This document shows, piece by piece, positions 8,428-18,181 of a DNA stretch of 64,000 bases. Every line of letters starts with the position of its first letter. Positions within the stretch are counted from its first letter, which is position 1. A program made the translations under genes and the position numbers. Source of the stretch: Bacteriovorax sp. BSW11_IV (GTDB taxonomy: Bacteria; Bdellovibrionota; Bacteriovoracia; Bacteriovoracales; Bacteriovoracaceae); contig NZ_AUNE01000058.1 of NCBI RefSeq assembly GCF_000447755.1, positions 1 to 64,000 of the forward strand. Reading direction: 5' to 3'. The notes below the pieces were generated by a model. It ran no database searches, was not told where the DNA came from, and was given only the letters and a program-made list of their open reading frames with translations.

Positions 8428-9102
8428 TTGGAACAGTTAGGATTTTTAGATTTTTCTTTTCAAGTCGTTATCCCAAGACTCATTCAGGGGATGGGGATAA
8501 CGCTTCAATTAACTCTTATTAGTGCGGCCTGTGGGCTTTTTATTGGATTATTACTCGCTCTTTTTAGAATTAGTAAAAATCCAATACTAGGTGCTTTCTC
8601 TATAAGCTATATTACTTTCTTTAGAGGGACGCCGCTTCTTTTACAAATTCTTTTCATCTATTTCGCAGTTCCCACTATCTTTGATATCACGCTGGATTCA
8701 TTTCCCGCAGGTGTTCTGGGGTTGAGTTTGAATTGTGGTGCTTATTTTGCTGAGATCTTTCGCTCGGCCATCGAGTCTGTGCATAAAGGACAACTCGAAG
8801 CGGCCAGAGCACTTGGTCTTGGTTACTGGCAATCAATGATTAGAATCATTATCCCACAAACTTTTAAGAGACTTATTCCACCTATTGTAAATGAGCTTGC
8901 GGCCCTATCAAAAGATACATCACTTGTCTCTGTTATCTCTCTTGCTGAACTTCTCTATACAACTCAGAGATTAGGGGCAAAGTATTTAAGACCTTGGGAA
9001 GTCTATTTTTGGGCAGCAGTTGGTTACTTATGTATTGTTTTGATGTTCACACTCATCTCAACATATGCTGAGAGACGATTAGAGAGTAAGGGTGGAGTTT
9101 AA
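8428..9102 (+). CDS. Amino-acid ABC transporter permease
   Basis: HisM/GlnP-type inner-membrane permease of 224 residues with about five helices. The N-terminal [20 protein letters not shown], the [12 protein letters not shown] segment and the EAA loop ([21 protein letters not shown]) that contacts the ATPase are all present. It starts with TTG, preceded by AGGA; the annotated frame begins MEQLGFLDF. Only one permease is encoded, so the channel is probably a homodimer, as in GlnP-type systems. Confidence 0.92.
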   Translation: MEQLGFLDFSFQVVIPRLIQGMGITLQLTLISAACGLFIGLLLALFRISKNPILGAFSISYITFFRGTPLLLQILFIYFAVPTIFDITLDSFPAGVLGLSLNCGAYFAEIFRSAIESVHKGQLEAARALGLGYWQSMIRIIIPQTFKRLIPPIVNELAALSKDTSLVSVISLAELLYTTQRLGAKYLRPWEVYFWAAVGYLCIVLMFTLISTYAERRLESKGGV

Positions 9103-9103
9103 T

Positions 9104-9868
9104 ATGAAAGAAATCATTCAAGTTAAAAATTTGAGAAAAAGTTTTGGCCACCAAGAAATTTTAAAAGGAATTGATCTCTCAATTAACAAAGGTGAAGTTC
9201 TGGTTGTCATCGGCCCAAGTGGTTCAGGGAAATCAACACTTCTTAGATGCGTAAATCACTTAGAGGTTCCAACTTCTGGTGTCGTTTATTTCAATGGTGA
9301 ATCTATTGGCGTTATCGAAAAAAATGGTAAGCACGTTAAGAGAAAAGAAAGTGAACTAGATAAGCAGCGCTCACATATCGGAATGGTTTTTCAATCGTTC
9401 AATTTATTTCCACATATGACTGTTTTGCAAAATATTATTGAAGCGCCAATTAGGGCAAAGAAAATGGATAAGGATAAGGCCATTGCTCTTGCAAAGGAGC
9501 TTTTGGCCAAAGTTGGCCTGGATGAAAAGGCCGATGCTTATCCGCGCTCTCTATCTGGAGGCCAACAACAGCGTGTGGCCATTGCTCGTGCCTTGGCCAT
9601 GGAGCCAACTGTTATGCTCTTTGATGAACCGACTTCGGCCTTGGATCCTGAGCTTGTGGGCGAAGTTCTTGAAGTTATGAAAGATCTCGCAAGAGAGGGC
9701 ATGACCATGATGGTGGTAACCCATGAGATGGGCTTTGCGAAGGAAGTGGGCACCGAAGTGGTTTTTATGGATCATGGCCAAATAGTTGAAAAAGGGAAGC
9801 CTGAGGATGTCTTTTCACACCCTAAGGAGCCGAGAACACAACAATTTCTGGCAAAAATCCTCCATTAG
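9104..9868 (+). CDS. Amino-acid ABC transporter ATP-binding protein, GlnQ-like
   Basis: The 254-residue ATPase energises the uptake system with the two genes before it. Motifs in order: Walker [11 protein letters not shown]-loop [10 protein letters not shown], signature [16 protein letters not shown], Walker [14 protein letters not shown] and H-loop [10 protein letters not shown] start at the ATG at 9104 because GGTGGAG lies seven bases upstream, at the end of the permease gene; an in-frame GTG at 9092 would overlap the permease by 11 bases. This gene is very rich in GGCC (six copies in 9481-9600). Confidence 0.93.
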   Translation: MKEIIQVKNLRKSFGHQEILKGIDLSINKGEVLVVIGPSGSGKSTLLRCVNHLEVPTSGVVYFNGESIGVIEKNGKHVKRKESELDKQRSHIGMVFQSFNLFPHMTVLQNIIEAPIRAKKMDKDKAIALAKELLAKVGLDEKADAYPRSLSGGQQQRVAIARALAMEPTVMLFDEPTSALDPELVGEVLEVMKDLAREGMTMMVVTHEMGFAKEVGTEVVFMDHGQIVEKGKPEDVFSHPKEPRTQQFLAKILH

Positions 9869-9890
9869 AAAAGTGTCTATTAAATAGTAT

Positions 9891-9926
9891 TACCTTATAG
9901 ATTTTTCTATCTTAAGGTAAATTTTT
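9891..9926 (+). terminator. Probable terminator of the amino-acid ABC operon
   Basis: TACCTTA (9891-9897) pairs with TAAGGTA (9913-9919), with a further TAGA/TCTA inner stem and a small bulge, followed by AATTTTT. The stem is AT-rich, so efficiency is uncertain. Confidence 0.5.
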
Positions 9927-9966
9927 AGGGTTTGAGGTAGGGTGAACTCCACACAATGGAGCACAT

Positions 9967-11007
9967 ATGAAATTCATCCTACTGGCCCTAATATCAAACC
10001 TTATTCTCGTTAATTGCTTTGCTATTGATTTAACTGAAGAGATAAAGCTCTTAAATCGTGACTACGGTAGAGTCATGGATTATCCCATTGTTATCTTTGA
10101 TAAGAAGGAAGTTGTACCCCTGGTGGCAGGAAAATCGGAGAGTGAGAGCTCAGATATTATTAAAAAATATCTCTTAGATAAATATGAAATTCAGGCGACC
10201 GATAATGAAGCGTATAATTTAGTTCCTTATTTCACAGTCATGAATGGCTCCGCAGTTGCTCTTCCTTTTTTTCAAGGAACGTGGAGAGATAAGCGAGTTC
10301 ATTTTTGTGCGGTATTACCTAATGGAAATGATAATGATCTAAAATCTGAAGTGAGACGTATCTTAGGTCACGATTCAAGAACAAACGTTTATGACGGTTT
10401 TGATTTTTCTTATTTTGAAGAGAATTTCACACTAGAAGAGCTTTATCTTTTTTCACTTTATCATGAACTTTCTCATTGTTTAGATACTTACTTTTTACCA
10501 AAAAATTATGAAGGTGAGCCAAGTGGGCACGGAGTCCATAAGTCGGAATCATTTGCTGAAGTTAATGCACTTTTCTTGCTAGCACAAAGAAAAGGCATGA
10601 AGAGGCTGGGAGCAAAAAGAAGTCTTATACGTACGACTTATTCAAAATACATGGGCCCTTATTTTGCAGATAGTGACACTCCCATTTTTGGCGGTCAGCT
10701 TGTTAAACAAGGAGGTGTGATCTACTTCCTAACGCCAGCGATCTTGGCCGCTCAGAGACAACTTGAGAATTTTAATAGAGATGTTGTTGATTACAATCTC
10801 CAGCAAACACTTGAGTTATCGCGAGAAATTGTCGATCACCACGCCATTAACTCAAGAAGTTTTCACGCTCTTTTTATGGCCTACCAAGATGGATTTGAAG
10901 ATGCGGGAGATCACTACAAGAAAATGGCCCAAGAAGTTCCTGAGCTCTTTTTAAATACATACTATGATCTAATATATTATCAGACGATTATTGAGGCGAG
11001 TCTCTAA
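9967..11007 (+). CDS. Secreted protein with zinc-metallopeptidase-like HELSH motif
   Basis: The 346-residue protein has a signal peptide (MKFILLALISNLILVNCFA) and no family I can name. Residues 166-170 read HELSH (HExxH), followed 24 residues later by ESFAE, which could supply the third ligand (Glu194 or Glu198) as in gluzincin-type peptidases. The spacing and the ALFLLAQRKG helix after it support a metallopeptidase core. The rest is unassigned. The ATG has GGAG upstream, and that GGAG can pair with CTCCA at 9947-9951. Its 3' end overlaps the convergent gene by 20 bases. Substrate unknown. Confidence 0.6.
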   Translation: MKFILLALISNLILVNCFAIDLTEEIKLLNRDYGRVMDYPIVIFDKKEVVPLVAGKSESESSDIIKKYLLDKYEIQATDNEAYNLVPYFTVMNGSAVALPFFQGTWRDKRVHFCAVLPNGNDNDLKSEVRRILGHDSRTNVYDGFDFSYFEENFTLEELYLFSLYHELSHCLDTYFLPKNYEGEPSGHGVHKSESFAEVNALFLLAQRKGMKRLGAKRSLIRTTYSKYMGPYFADSDTPIFGGQLVKQGGVIYFLTPAILAAQRQLENFNRDVVDYNLQQTLELSREIVDHHAINSRSFHALFMAYQDGFEDAGDHYKKMAQEVPELFLNTYYDLIYYQTIIEASL

Positions 11008-11329
11008 AAATAAAGAAGACGGCCATCATCAAACACAGGCCCGCATACAAATAATTTTTTGTAATGGGGGCCTTCATATAAAGAATACTAAAAACCACAA
11101 ATACAATCATCGTAATGACTTCTTGAATGATTTTTAACTGCGCCAGAGTGAAGTAATTTGACCCAATTCGGTTAGCAGGGATTTGAAAACAATATTCAAA
11201 AAAAGCAATGGCCCAGCTAATTACAATAACTGTAAATAGAGGGCCAGATTTATGATTTTTGAGATGACCATACCATGCGAAGGTCATGAAGATATTCGAG
11301 AGAGTAAGTAACAGAACAGTTCTTATCAT
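10988..11329 (-). CDS. DUF486/DMT-type small membrane protein
   Basis: The 113-residue protein has four predicted helices and strong DUF486 signatures: NIFMTFAWYGHLK near the start, FFEYCFQIPANRIG in the middle, and LAQLKIIQEVITMIVFVVFS. This family belongs to the drug/metabolite transporter-like superfamily; its substrate is unknown. Its ATG overlaps the stop of the upstream DEAD-box helicase gene (ATGA), so the two are co-transcribed. The last 20 bases overlap the convergent metallopeptidase-like gene. Confidence 0.85.
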   Translation of the reverse strand: MIRTVLLLTLSNIFMTFAWYGHLKNHKSGPLFTVIVISWAIAFFEYCFQIPANRIGSNYFTLAQLKIIQEVITMIVFVVFSILYMKAPITKNYLYAGLCLMMAVFFIFRDSPQ

Positions 11330-13281
11330 GCATTTTCAGACTTTAAGCTAATTTCAATTCGCTTAAGTCTTCCATCTCCAATTGAATTTGTTTGAACATG
11401 CGTATCTTTGCTTAGGTACTCGTGAACAACTCTTCTCTCGGCCGGATTAAGCGGCTTCATTAGAATTGGTTTTTTACCTTTTAGTACTTTACTCTTAAGA
11501 CCATCTACGATGTCAGTAAGAGACTTTTCTACTTTCTTAGAGTCAGTCGAGCGTGCGATCACCTTTAAGTTTCTTGGCATTTGAGTTTTATTGATAAGGT
11601 AGGCCCTTGCCAATTGTTCAAAAGCACTTAAAAGCTCGCCGTTATTTTTAATCAGAACTTTTTCATCTGCACCTGTAAAATTTAAGAAAACAGTATTCTT
11701 TTCAAAACTAACTTTTACAAAAATTTTCAGTCTTAAGTACTTAATAATTTCGATTAAAAAAGGAGTCACTAATTTCTTATAGATTGGTTTTAAAGTTACT
11801 TCATAAGTATTAGTTCTTGGTCCAAAGAAGAAGAATTTCTTACGTCCAAGTTTTTTAATAGCAATATTTAAAAGGTCTTTGTCATTAATCTGAAAATACC
11901 CTAGAGCACTTGTGATAATATCATCTTCACTAGAGGCCATGATTTCAAAACGTCGAGATGATTTTTCTTCAGCAATTGATGGAACAAAACTAGGATATTC
12001 TGCGGCAACAATTGGCTTAAGGTTAACAGGTTTGTCGTCAAATCCTCTTTTGTCTTTTTTACCACCACGACGATCAGATGATTTCTCACTATCTTTATCG
12101 ACAAGTCTAAGTGTCTTGTAATCAATTTTTGGTTTAGGACAAATATCTTCAGCAAAAGAAGATTCATCTAGATCAAGCAGAGGGATTTTTGAATTAATAT
12201 ATTCATAAATCGCATCAAGGCATTGGCAATCTTCAAATGAACAGAAGCTGATGGCCTCTCCCGATTTACCAGCACGTCCAGTTCTACCAATTCTATGAAC
12301 ATAGTTCGCAGCTTCAATAGGCAGATCAAAGTTCACCACAAAGTTAACGTCTTTAATATCAAGACCTCTTGCCGCAACATCAGTACAAACAAGAATAGTA
12401 ACTTCCTTAGAGCGGAAATCTTCCATCAGTTTAGTTCTTTTTTGTTGTTGCAAACGACCAGAGATTGGCTTGGCCTTAAATCCCATTTGAATCAGCCATT
12501 CAGCAAGAAGGTGAGTCTGGTATTGTGTATTACAGAAAATAATTGCGTAAGCATCTTCATGACGACGAAGGAGATTTACAAGAAGTGGCATCTTCTCATC
12601 ACTTTCAATCATCGCAATCTTATGATCAATATGATCCACAAGAATTTTATCTTCGTTAAGTCTTAGCTCTTTTGGGTGAGAGTGGAATTTGTAGGCCGTC
12701 GACAAAACGTCCATATTTGTTGTGGCCGAAACCATGACAAGTTGTCTCTCTCTTGGAACTTTATTTAAAACAAATTCGATATCTTTTTTGAAACCCATGT
12801 CGAAAAGTCTATCGGCCTCATCAAAAACAACACCCTGACATTTTGTACAGTCGATCATTTTTTGTTTAACGAGGTCAACTAAACGACCTGGAGTGGCAAC
12901 GATGACTTGAGGGTTACCTTCAAGAATCTCTTTTTGCTTATCAATGCTCTCGCCACCAATAACGCAAACTGTACGTAGACCTAAGTCTGCTCCAATTTGG
13001 CTGAATACTTTATCCGTTTGTTGGGCGAGCTCTCTTGTCGGGCTGATGACAAAGTAGAGACCTTCCATATTATTTTGAATAAGCTTTTGTGTGATGGGAA
13101 TGGCAAATGATCCCGTCTTACCGCTACCTGTTTCTGCTAGGGCGAAAATATCATCACCTGCAAGAACTGGTTCAAGCGTCATTTCTTGAATACCAGAGGC
13201 GTGTGTAAAACCAATTTTTTCAAGTGCGTTAATAAGAGTTGAGTCTAACTGAAATTCTGTAAATGCTAATTTTTTATCCAT
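11326..13281 (-). CDS. DEAD-box ATP-dependent RNA helicase with long C-terminal extension
   Basis: The first ~370 residues form a standard DEAD-box helicase core: Q motif near GIQEMTLEP, AETGSGKT (49-56), PTRELAQQ, DEAD in VFDEADRLFDMGF, SAT, and HRIGRTGRAG. The core unwinds RNA duplexes using ATP, for example in ribosome assembly or mRNA decay. A basic linker (SSDRRGGKKDKRGFD) leads to a ~270-residue C-terminal part without a motif I can name; it may be an RNA-binding module. Total length 651. It heads a two-gene minus-strand operon with the DUF486 gene. The specific paralogue (RhlE, DbpA, CsdA) cannot be fixed. Confidence 0.88.
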   Translation of the reverse strand: MDKKLAFTEFQLDSTLINALEKIGFTHASGIQEMTLEPVLAGDDIFALAETGSGKTGSFAIPITQKLIQNNMEGLYFVISPTRELAQQTDKVFSQIGADLGLRTVCVIGGESIDKQKEILEGNPQVIVATPGRLVDLVKQKMIDCTKCQGVVFDEADRLFDMGFKKDIEFVLNKVPRERQLVMVSATTNMDVLSTAYKFHSHPKELRLNEDKILVDHIDHKIAMIESDEKMPLLVNLLRRHEDAYAIIFCNTQYQTHLLAEWLIQMGFKAKPISGRLQQQKRTKLMEDFRSKEVTILVCTDVAARGLDIKDVNFVVNFDLPIEAANYVHRIGRTGRAGKSGEAISFCSFEDCQCLDAIYEYINSKIPLLDLDESSFAEDICPKPKIDYKTLRLVDKDSEKSSDRRGGKKDKRGFDDKPVNLKPIVAAEYPSFVPSIAEEKSSRRFEIMASSEDDIITSALGYFQINDKDLLNIAIKKLGRKKFFFFGPRTNTYEVTLKPIYKKLVTPFLIEIIKYLRLKIFVKVSFEKNTVFLNFTGADEKVLIKNNGELLSAFEQLARAYLINKTQMPRNLKVIARSTDSKKVEKSLTDIVDGLKSKVLKGKKPILMKPLNPAERRVVHEYLSKDTHVQTNSIGDGRLKRIEISLKSENA

Positions 13282-13424
13282 GGCCCTTTATACCCGAATT
13301 TTATCCTTCTGACTAAATATTGTTCGTAAAACCCTAAAAAAAACTTGATTAAGGCATTTTTGATTCCAATGTGCCCTAACTGTTAGTTATAATTACTTTA
13401 AAAGTATGAAGCTGCGGAGGAATC

Positions 13425-14315
13425 ATGAAAAATCTAGAGGAAATTGTACAAGGGATAAATCCTGTTTATGAGCAGTATTTAAATAACCCTGAGCAACATT
13501 CTGGTTTTTTCATTGAAGATGACTTTCAGCTACTAATCTTGCGTGGATTGAAATTTGACGCAGAGGGATTACATATCCATTCCTACGGCTTTTTGATTAA
13601 AGAGCACAATATCTACGCTTATAATCGCAAGGATCAATGTTTGTATGAAATAGATAATTCTTACCTCGGTCTTTATGAGCGCATTAGGCCTTACTATGAT
13701 CGAAACCATAAAATTTTGGGAAGTTATATCGAGGAGATTGATAAAGTTGAAGATGAACTTTATGCGATGAGAGCTCCTGCCCACTTTATGGAGACGTGGT
13801 TTAATTTGAAAAAAGATGTGTCGCGCATTGAGCGCTACTATTCTCGAAATATCGATGTCATTGATGAGTTTTTAGAGTGGGTGGAGAAGTTTGATTTCAC
13901 AGGTCTTTCTGAGTTTAGATCTATTCGTGAGAAAATTGCTTCTCAAATTGCCCAGTGTCAGTCGCAAATGAATAAACTCGAATCGCTATATAATTATTTT
14001 ATTTCAATCAAGAATGACCGATTAAATAAAAATATTTATCTGCTCACAATCATTTCGGGGATTTTCTTACCGCTAAATCTTATTGTAGGTTTTTTCGGTA
14101 TGAATACTGAGAATCTTTTTTTCAAAGAAAATCCTTTTGGAACTAATTATGTGCTTATGATATTGGCTGGGGTCTTCTTGTTTTTCATTATCGGTTTTCC
14201 GATCGTGAAATTTGCTGATTTTATCTTGTCTAAGGTTTTTGGGCGTAGCCGCATTTACAAAAACATTTCCAAAAAAGTAGAAAATATCTCAGATGCATTC
14301 AAGCTCGACTTGTAA
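13425..14315 (+). CDS. corA: CorA-family Mg2+/divalent cation channel
   Basis: CorA proteins are pentameric inner-membrane channels for Mg2+ (sometimes Co2+, Ni2+ or Zn2+). The 296-residue product has a long N-terminal cytosolic alpha/beta-plus-helical region, a long stalk helix (about residues 180-210), and two C-terminal membrane helices. The first helix ends in the hallmark GMN motif (VGFFGMNTEN). The ATG follows GGAGG at five bases. The divergent gap to the helicase gene (13282-13424) holds its promoter. The metal could differ, because ZntB-type members share the same fold. Confidence 0.85.
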   Translation: MKNLEEIVQGINPVYEQYLNNPEQHSGFFIEDDFQLLILRGLKFDAEGLHIHSYGFLIKEHNIYAYNRKDQCLYEIDNSYLGLYERIRPYYDRNHKILGSYIEEIDKVEDELYAMRAPAHFMETWFNLKKDVSRIERYYSRNIDVIDEFLEWVEKFDFTGLSEFRSIREKIASQIAQCQSQMNKLESLYNYFISIKNDRLNKNIYLLTIISGIFLPLNLIVGFFGMNTENLFFKENPFGTNYVLMILAGVFLFFIIGFPIVKFADFILSKVFGRSRIYKNISKKVENISDAFKLDL

Positions 14316-14402
14316 TTTCAGTTAACTAGCATATCTGGAGGCCCCATCGTATTGGCTAGACGCATAAGCTGTGGTAGTTTTCGTTAAATCAAGTTGGGAA
14401 TA

Positions 14403-16211
14403 ATGGACAGACAGAAACAACTCAAAAAATTGCTCAAAGAAGTCTTTGGCTACAAGGACTTTCGTCTTGAGCAATCTAATATCATAAATTCAGTTCTAGA
14501 TGGCAATGATACCATGGCCATTATGCCTACAGGTGGTGGGAAGTCTTTGTGCTATCAGATACCAGCACTTTTTGGCGATGGGCTTTGTGTTGTAATCTCA
14601 CCATTGATTTCTTTGATGAAAGATCAAGTTATCAACTTGAAACAAAATGGTGTCGAAGGCCATTTTTTAAATAGCTCCCTTTCCAGCGACGAAAGAAGGG
14701 AAGTTGAGAGAAAATTGAGAAGAGGGGAAGTTAAAATCCTCTATATCGCTCCCGAAGGAATTTTATCTCAGTATATTTTAAATCTTTTAAGTGAAGTGAA
14801 GTTGAATCTCTTTGCTATTGATGAGGCTCATTGTGTATCACAATGGGGCCATGAGTTTAGAAAAGATTATACAAAACTCTCAATTTTGAAAGATACTTTT
14901 CCAAGTGTGCCGATCCTGGCCCTTACTGCAACTGCTGATAAGCGTACCCGTGAGGATATGGCCCATCAGTTGCGATTGAAAAACTTCAATACCTATATTT
15001 GTTCTTTTGATAGACCAAATATTCAATATACGATTTGTGAAAGAGAAAATGAAATTGAACAGCTTGATGAATTCATTCAAAAATTTCATAAAAATGACAC
15101 TGGTATTGTGTACTGTCTTTCGCGGAAAAAAGTTGAAACGATTACAGAGAAGTTAAAAGATCTTGGTTATCACGCCATTTCCTACCATGCAGGTCTTTCG
15201 TCTGAAGAGAGAAATCGCAATCAAGAAATTTTCTCAAGTGCAGATCAAGTAATCGTCGTTGCAACAATTGCTTTTGGAATGGGGATTGATCGTCCTGATG
15301 TGCGCTTTGTTGCCCATTTAGATTTGCCCAAGAGCTTAGAGAGTTACTATCAAGAAACGGGTCGTGCTGGACGTGATGGAAAAGAGGCCAGCGCTTGGAT
15401 GCTTTATGGCCTATCAGATGTGGTAAAGCTTTCTCGTATGCTTGAGATGACAGAGGCCAGTGAAGAATACAAACAGTATGCCCGCTTTAAATTAGATTTC
15501 ATGTTGTCATTATGTGAAACAACTAGTTGTCGCAGAAAAATGCTTCTAAGTTACTTTGATGAACATATTGATGATTGCGGCAACTGTGATTGTTGCCTAG
15601 AACCTCAAGAAATGTGGGATGCCACAAAAGAAGCGCAGATGATGCTCTCATGTGTTTATCGTACAGGTCAGCTTTATGGTTCTAGCTATCTCATCGAAGT
15701 TCTAAGAGGCAGCAAAAATGCCAAAGTTCTCGATAGAGGTCACGATACTCTAAGTGTTTATGGCATAGGTAAAGATGTCGATAAAAAAGTTTGGGATGCT
15801 TTATTGAGACAGCTTCTCATGACTAATTATATTGCCATTAAAAATTTCGAATATAGAACACTCGCTCTAACTTCTCGTAGTAAAGAACTTCTAAGAGGTG
15901 AAGTGTCTCTTAAACTTCGTAAGAAAAAAGAAGAAGGCCAAGTTAAAATTATTCAAAAAATCCTATCGGGAAGTGCTCATACAAGTCATGGGCGCGAGGA
16001 TCTGTTTGAAAAACTAAGAGGCCTTCGAATGGATATTGCTAAAGAAATGAAAGTCCCACCTTATGTGATTTTTAACGACAAAACTCTTCATGATATGTGC
16101 AATATCATGCCAAGATCAAAAGATGAGATGTTGATGGTTAATGGCGTAGGGCAAAGTAAGCATGAAAAATATGGTGACCAATTTTTAAAGGTCATAGGAG
16201 AGTATATTTAA
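14403..16211 (+). CDS. recQ: ATP-dependent DNA helicase RecQ
   Basis: RecQ unwinds DNA 3'-5' in recombination and fork repair. The 602-residue protein has N-terminal FRLEQ, Walker A MPTGGGKS (41-48), DEAH in AIDEAHCVSQWGHEFR with the aromatic-rich RecQ loop, then motif VI GRAGRDG. The RecQ-Ct zinc site follows (CRRKMLLSYF and CGNCDCC), then a winged helix and a C-terminal HRDC-like domain ending in MLMVNGVGQSKHEKYG. I prefer the ATG at 14403; a TTG nine bases upstream is in frame, but GGGA upstream suits the ATG. It overlaps the rhlE-like gene by one base (TAATG). Confidence 0.95.
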   Translation: MDRQKQLKKLLKEVFGYKDFRLEQSNIINSVLDGNDTMAIMPTGGGKSLCYQIPALFGDGLCVVISPLISLMKDQVINLKQNGVEGHFLNSSLSSDERREVERKLRRGEVKILYIAPEGILSQYILNLLSEVKLNLFAIDEAHCVSQWGHEFRKDYTKLSILKDTFPSVPILALTATADKRTREDMAHQLRLKNFNTYICSFDRPNIQYTICERENEIEQLDEFIQKFHKNDTGIVYCLSRKKVETITEKLKDLGYHAISYHAGLSSEERNRNQEIFSSADQVIVVATIAFGMGIDRPDVRFVAHLDLPKSLESYYQETGRAGRDGKEASAWMLYGLSDVVKLSRMLEMTEASEEYKQYARFKLDFMLSLCETTSCRRKMLLSYFDEHIDDCGNCDCCLEPQEMWDATKEAQMMLSCVYRTGQLYGSSYLIEVLRGSKNAKVLDRGHDTLSVYGIGKDVDKKVWDALLRQLLMTNYIAIKNFEYRTLALTSRSKELLRGEVSLKLRKKKEEGQVKIIQKILSGSAHTSHGREDLFEKLRGLRMDIAKEMKVPPYVIFNDKTLHDMCNIMPRSKDEMLMVNGVGQSKHEKYGDQFLKVIGEYI

Positions 16212-17437
16212 TGAAATTCAGTGATATGGCCCTTTGTGAAACTTTGCTGAAAAATGTAGAAAAGCTTCACTATAAGAGTCCAACACCTATTCAAGAAAAA
16301 TCTATTCCTCATCTATTATTAGGAAAAGATCTTATTGGAGTAGCTGAAACAGGTTCAGGAAAAACAGCTTCGTTTTTATTACCGCTTCTTCAATATTTTC
16401 ATTTGAATCCTCGCGAATTGAATGAAAAGCGCAAGATTAAAGCTCTTATTTTGGCCCCTACAAGAGAGCTTGCTCATCAAATCAATGATAGTATCTCTCG
16501 TTATGGGAAAGGTCTTGGGCTTAAGTCGACAGTTATCATCGGTGGTGTTGGTCCCAATCCACAGCTTAAAGAGATTAAATTAGGTGTTGATATTCTCGTT
16601 GCAACAACTGGCCGCTTAGTTGATTTTTTACGCACAGATGAAGTCGATCTTTCTCTCGTAGAATATTTTGTTTTAGATGAAGCTGATAAAATGCTTGATC
16701 TTGGATTTAGTGCAGACGTTGAGAGAATTGTAAAAAAACTCCCTAAAAAAAGACAAACGGCCATCTATTCGGCAACAATGCCTGATCGTGTAGATGAGTT
16801 GTGTGAGAAAATTCTTACTGATCCAATTCGAGTTGAAGTTGGAATTCAAAATGTTCCAATTGATAGAATTGAGCAGAAAATTTATTTTGTTCGTACAGAG
16901 AAAAAAGAGCGACTCTTGGCCGTTCTTCTTGATAAAGAGAATATTAAAAAGGCCCTTGTCTTCACTAGAACAAAAGAAGCCGCTAATCAACTCGTTATCG
17001 ATATAGCAAGGCATGGATTTAAGGCGCTTGCTATTCATGGCAATAAAACAAATGGTGCCCGCATGAAATCACTTAATGATTTCAAAAAAGGGGAAATTGA
17101 AGTTCTTATAGCTACCGATATTGCGGCCCGAGGAATTGATGTTCCTGATGTTGAATGTGTTTTTAATTTTGAACTTCCAAATGAAGTTGAAAACTATGTC
17201 CATAGAATCGGAAGAACAGCGAGAGCAGGTAAGAATGGTCGCGCTATTAGCTTTTGTGATATGGATGAAGAAGAAGAATATCTTACAGCTATTGAAGATT
17301 ATTTAGAGTTTTCAATCCCTGTTGATGAAAATCTGCCTTATCTTGGTGGAAATAATGTCATCAAAAGAACAAAGCACAATAAAAAAAGGCCACAACAAAA
17401 AGGTGGCCCTGTTAAGAAGACAAATAAGAGAAGGTAA
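16211..17437 (+). CDS. rhlE: DEAD-box RNA helicase, RhlE-like
   Basis: A compact 408-residue DEAD-box RNA helicase. It starts MKFSDMALCETLLKNVEKL with the Q motif TPIQEKSIP, Walker A AETGSGKT (45-52), PTRELAHQ, DEAD in VLDEADKMLDLGF, SAT, and HRIGRTARAGKNG. It ends in a short basic tail (KKRPQQKGGPVKKTNKRR) that probably binds RNA. It is co-transcribed and translationally coupled with recQ through a TAATG overlap. The last codons and stop lie inside a perfect 32-base palindrome that terminates transcription. Assignment to the RhlE subgroup rests on overall pattern and is less sure than the DEAD-box call. Confidence 0.9.
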   Translation: MKFSDMALCETLLKNVEKLHYKSPTPIQEKSIPHLLLGKDLIGVAETGSGKTASFLLPLLQYFHLNPRELNEKRKIKALILAPTRELAHQINDSISRYGKGLGLKSTVIIGGVGPNPQLKEIKLGVDILVATTGRLVDFLRTDEVDLSLVEYFVLDEADKMLDLGFSADVERIVKKLPKKRQTAIYSATMPDRVDELCEKILTDPIRVEVGIQNVPIDRIEQKIYFVRTEKKERLLAVLLDKENIKKALVFTRTKEAANQLVIDIARHGFKALAIHGNKTNGARMKSLNDFKKGEIEVLIATDIAARGIDVPDVECVFNFELPNEVENYVHRIGRTARAGKNGRAISFCDMDEEEEYLTAIEDYLEFSIPVDENLPYLGGNNVIKRTKHNKKRPQQKGGPVKKTNKRR

Positions 17438-17453
17438 TTACCTTCTCTTATTT
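17422..17453. terminator. Perfect 32-base palindrome acting as bidirectional terminator
   Basis: Two 16-base arms are exact reverse complements with no spacer, centred between 17437 and 17438. The centre TAATTA holds the stop codons of both convergent genes, and the outer arms give AAATAA/TTATTT flanks followed by TTTAATTTT. Because of the symmetry both encoded proteins end in Asn-Lys-Arg-Arg. Confidence 0.8.
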
Positions 17454-18178
17454 AATTTTGATAGAAGTCTTAGAATTTCAAGATATAACCAAATAAGTGT
17501 AATCAGTAGACCAAAGGCCGAGAACCATTCCATATATTTTGGAGATCTCATTCTGGCCGATTGCTCGATAAAATCAAAATCCATAATTAAATTCAAGGCC
17601 GCAAGACCAACTACAAATAAACTAAAGCCAATTCCAATTGGGCCAGCTGAGTGAATCATTGGAATTGATGTTCCAAAAAATGACATGATAAAGCCTACGA
17701 GATAGACAATACCAATGGCCGCAGTCCCAAAGAAAACACATTTTTTAAACATTGGAGTGGCCTTTAGAAAGCCCCAACGATAACTCAGTAGCATTACGGC
17801 AAAAACAGCAAAAGTCAGAGTTACAGCATTGAAGACAATTCCAGGCATACGCAGTTCATACATTGAAGAAATTGTACCAAGAATAACACCTTCAACTAGT
17901 GCGTATACAGGTGCCGTGATTGGGGCCCAATTCTTTTTGAAGATCGTCACTAAGTAAAGTACGAAACCAAAGATAGCACTTCCAATAATCATTGGCATAA
18001 CATTGCCAACGAGTCCTTCTGTCATTATTTGGTTCCATGTATAAATAAAAGTACAAAGAAGAAGTGCAAAGAGAATGAGCGTTTTATTAACAGTTCCAGT
18101 GATTGTCATATTATCACTTGAAGCTCCTGCCATATTATAGTTTTTTGTTTGAAGCATTGGATTTGATGATCGGAACAT
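17438..18178 (-). CDS. Bax inhibitor-1 / YccA-family membrane protein
   Basis: The 246-residue inner-membrane protein has about seven hydrophobic helices after a ~30-residue cytosolic start. It fits the larger YccA/Bax-inhibitor group (COG4760 type) by segments such as PVYALVEGVILGTISSMYE and LNLIMDFDFIE near the end. Eukaryotic and bacterial relatives are Ca2+-leak channels or interact with membrane proteases; the role here is not known. Its ribosome-binding site GAGGAG lies in the last codons of the KirBac gene six bases upstream, so the two form an operon. Confidence 0.85.
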   Translation of the reverse strand: MFRSSNPMLQTKNYNMAGASSDNMTITGTVNKTLILFALLLCTFIYTWNQIMTEGLVGNVMPMIIGSAIFGFVLYLVTIFKKNWAPITAPVYALVEGVILGTISSMYELRMPGIVFNAVTLTFAVFAVMLLSYRWGFLKATPMFKKCVFFGTAAIGIVYLVGFIMSFFGTSIPMIHSAGPIGIGFSLFVVGLAALNLIMDFDFIEQSARMRSPKYMEWFSAFGLLITLIWLYLEILRLLSKLNKRR

Positions 18179-18181
18179 AAG

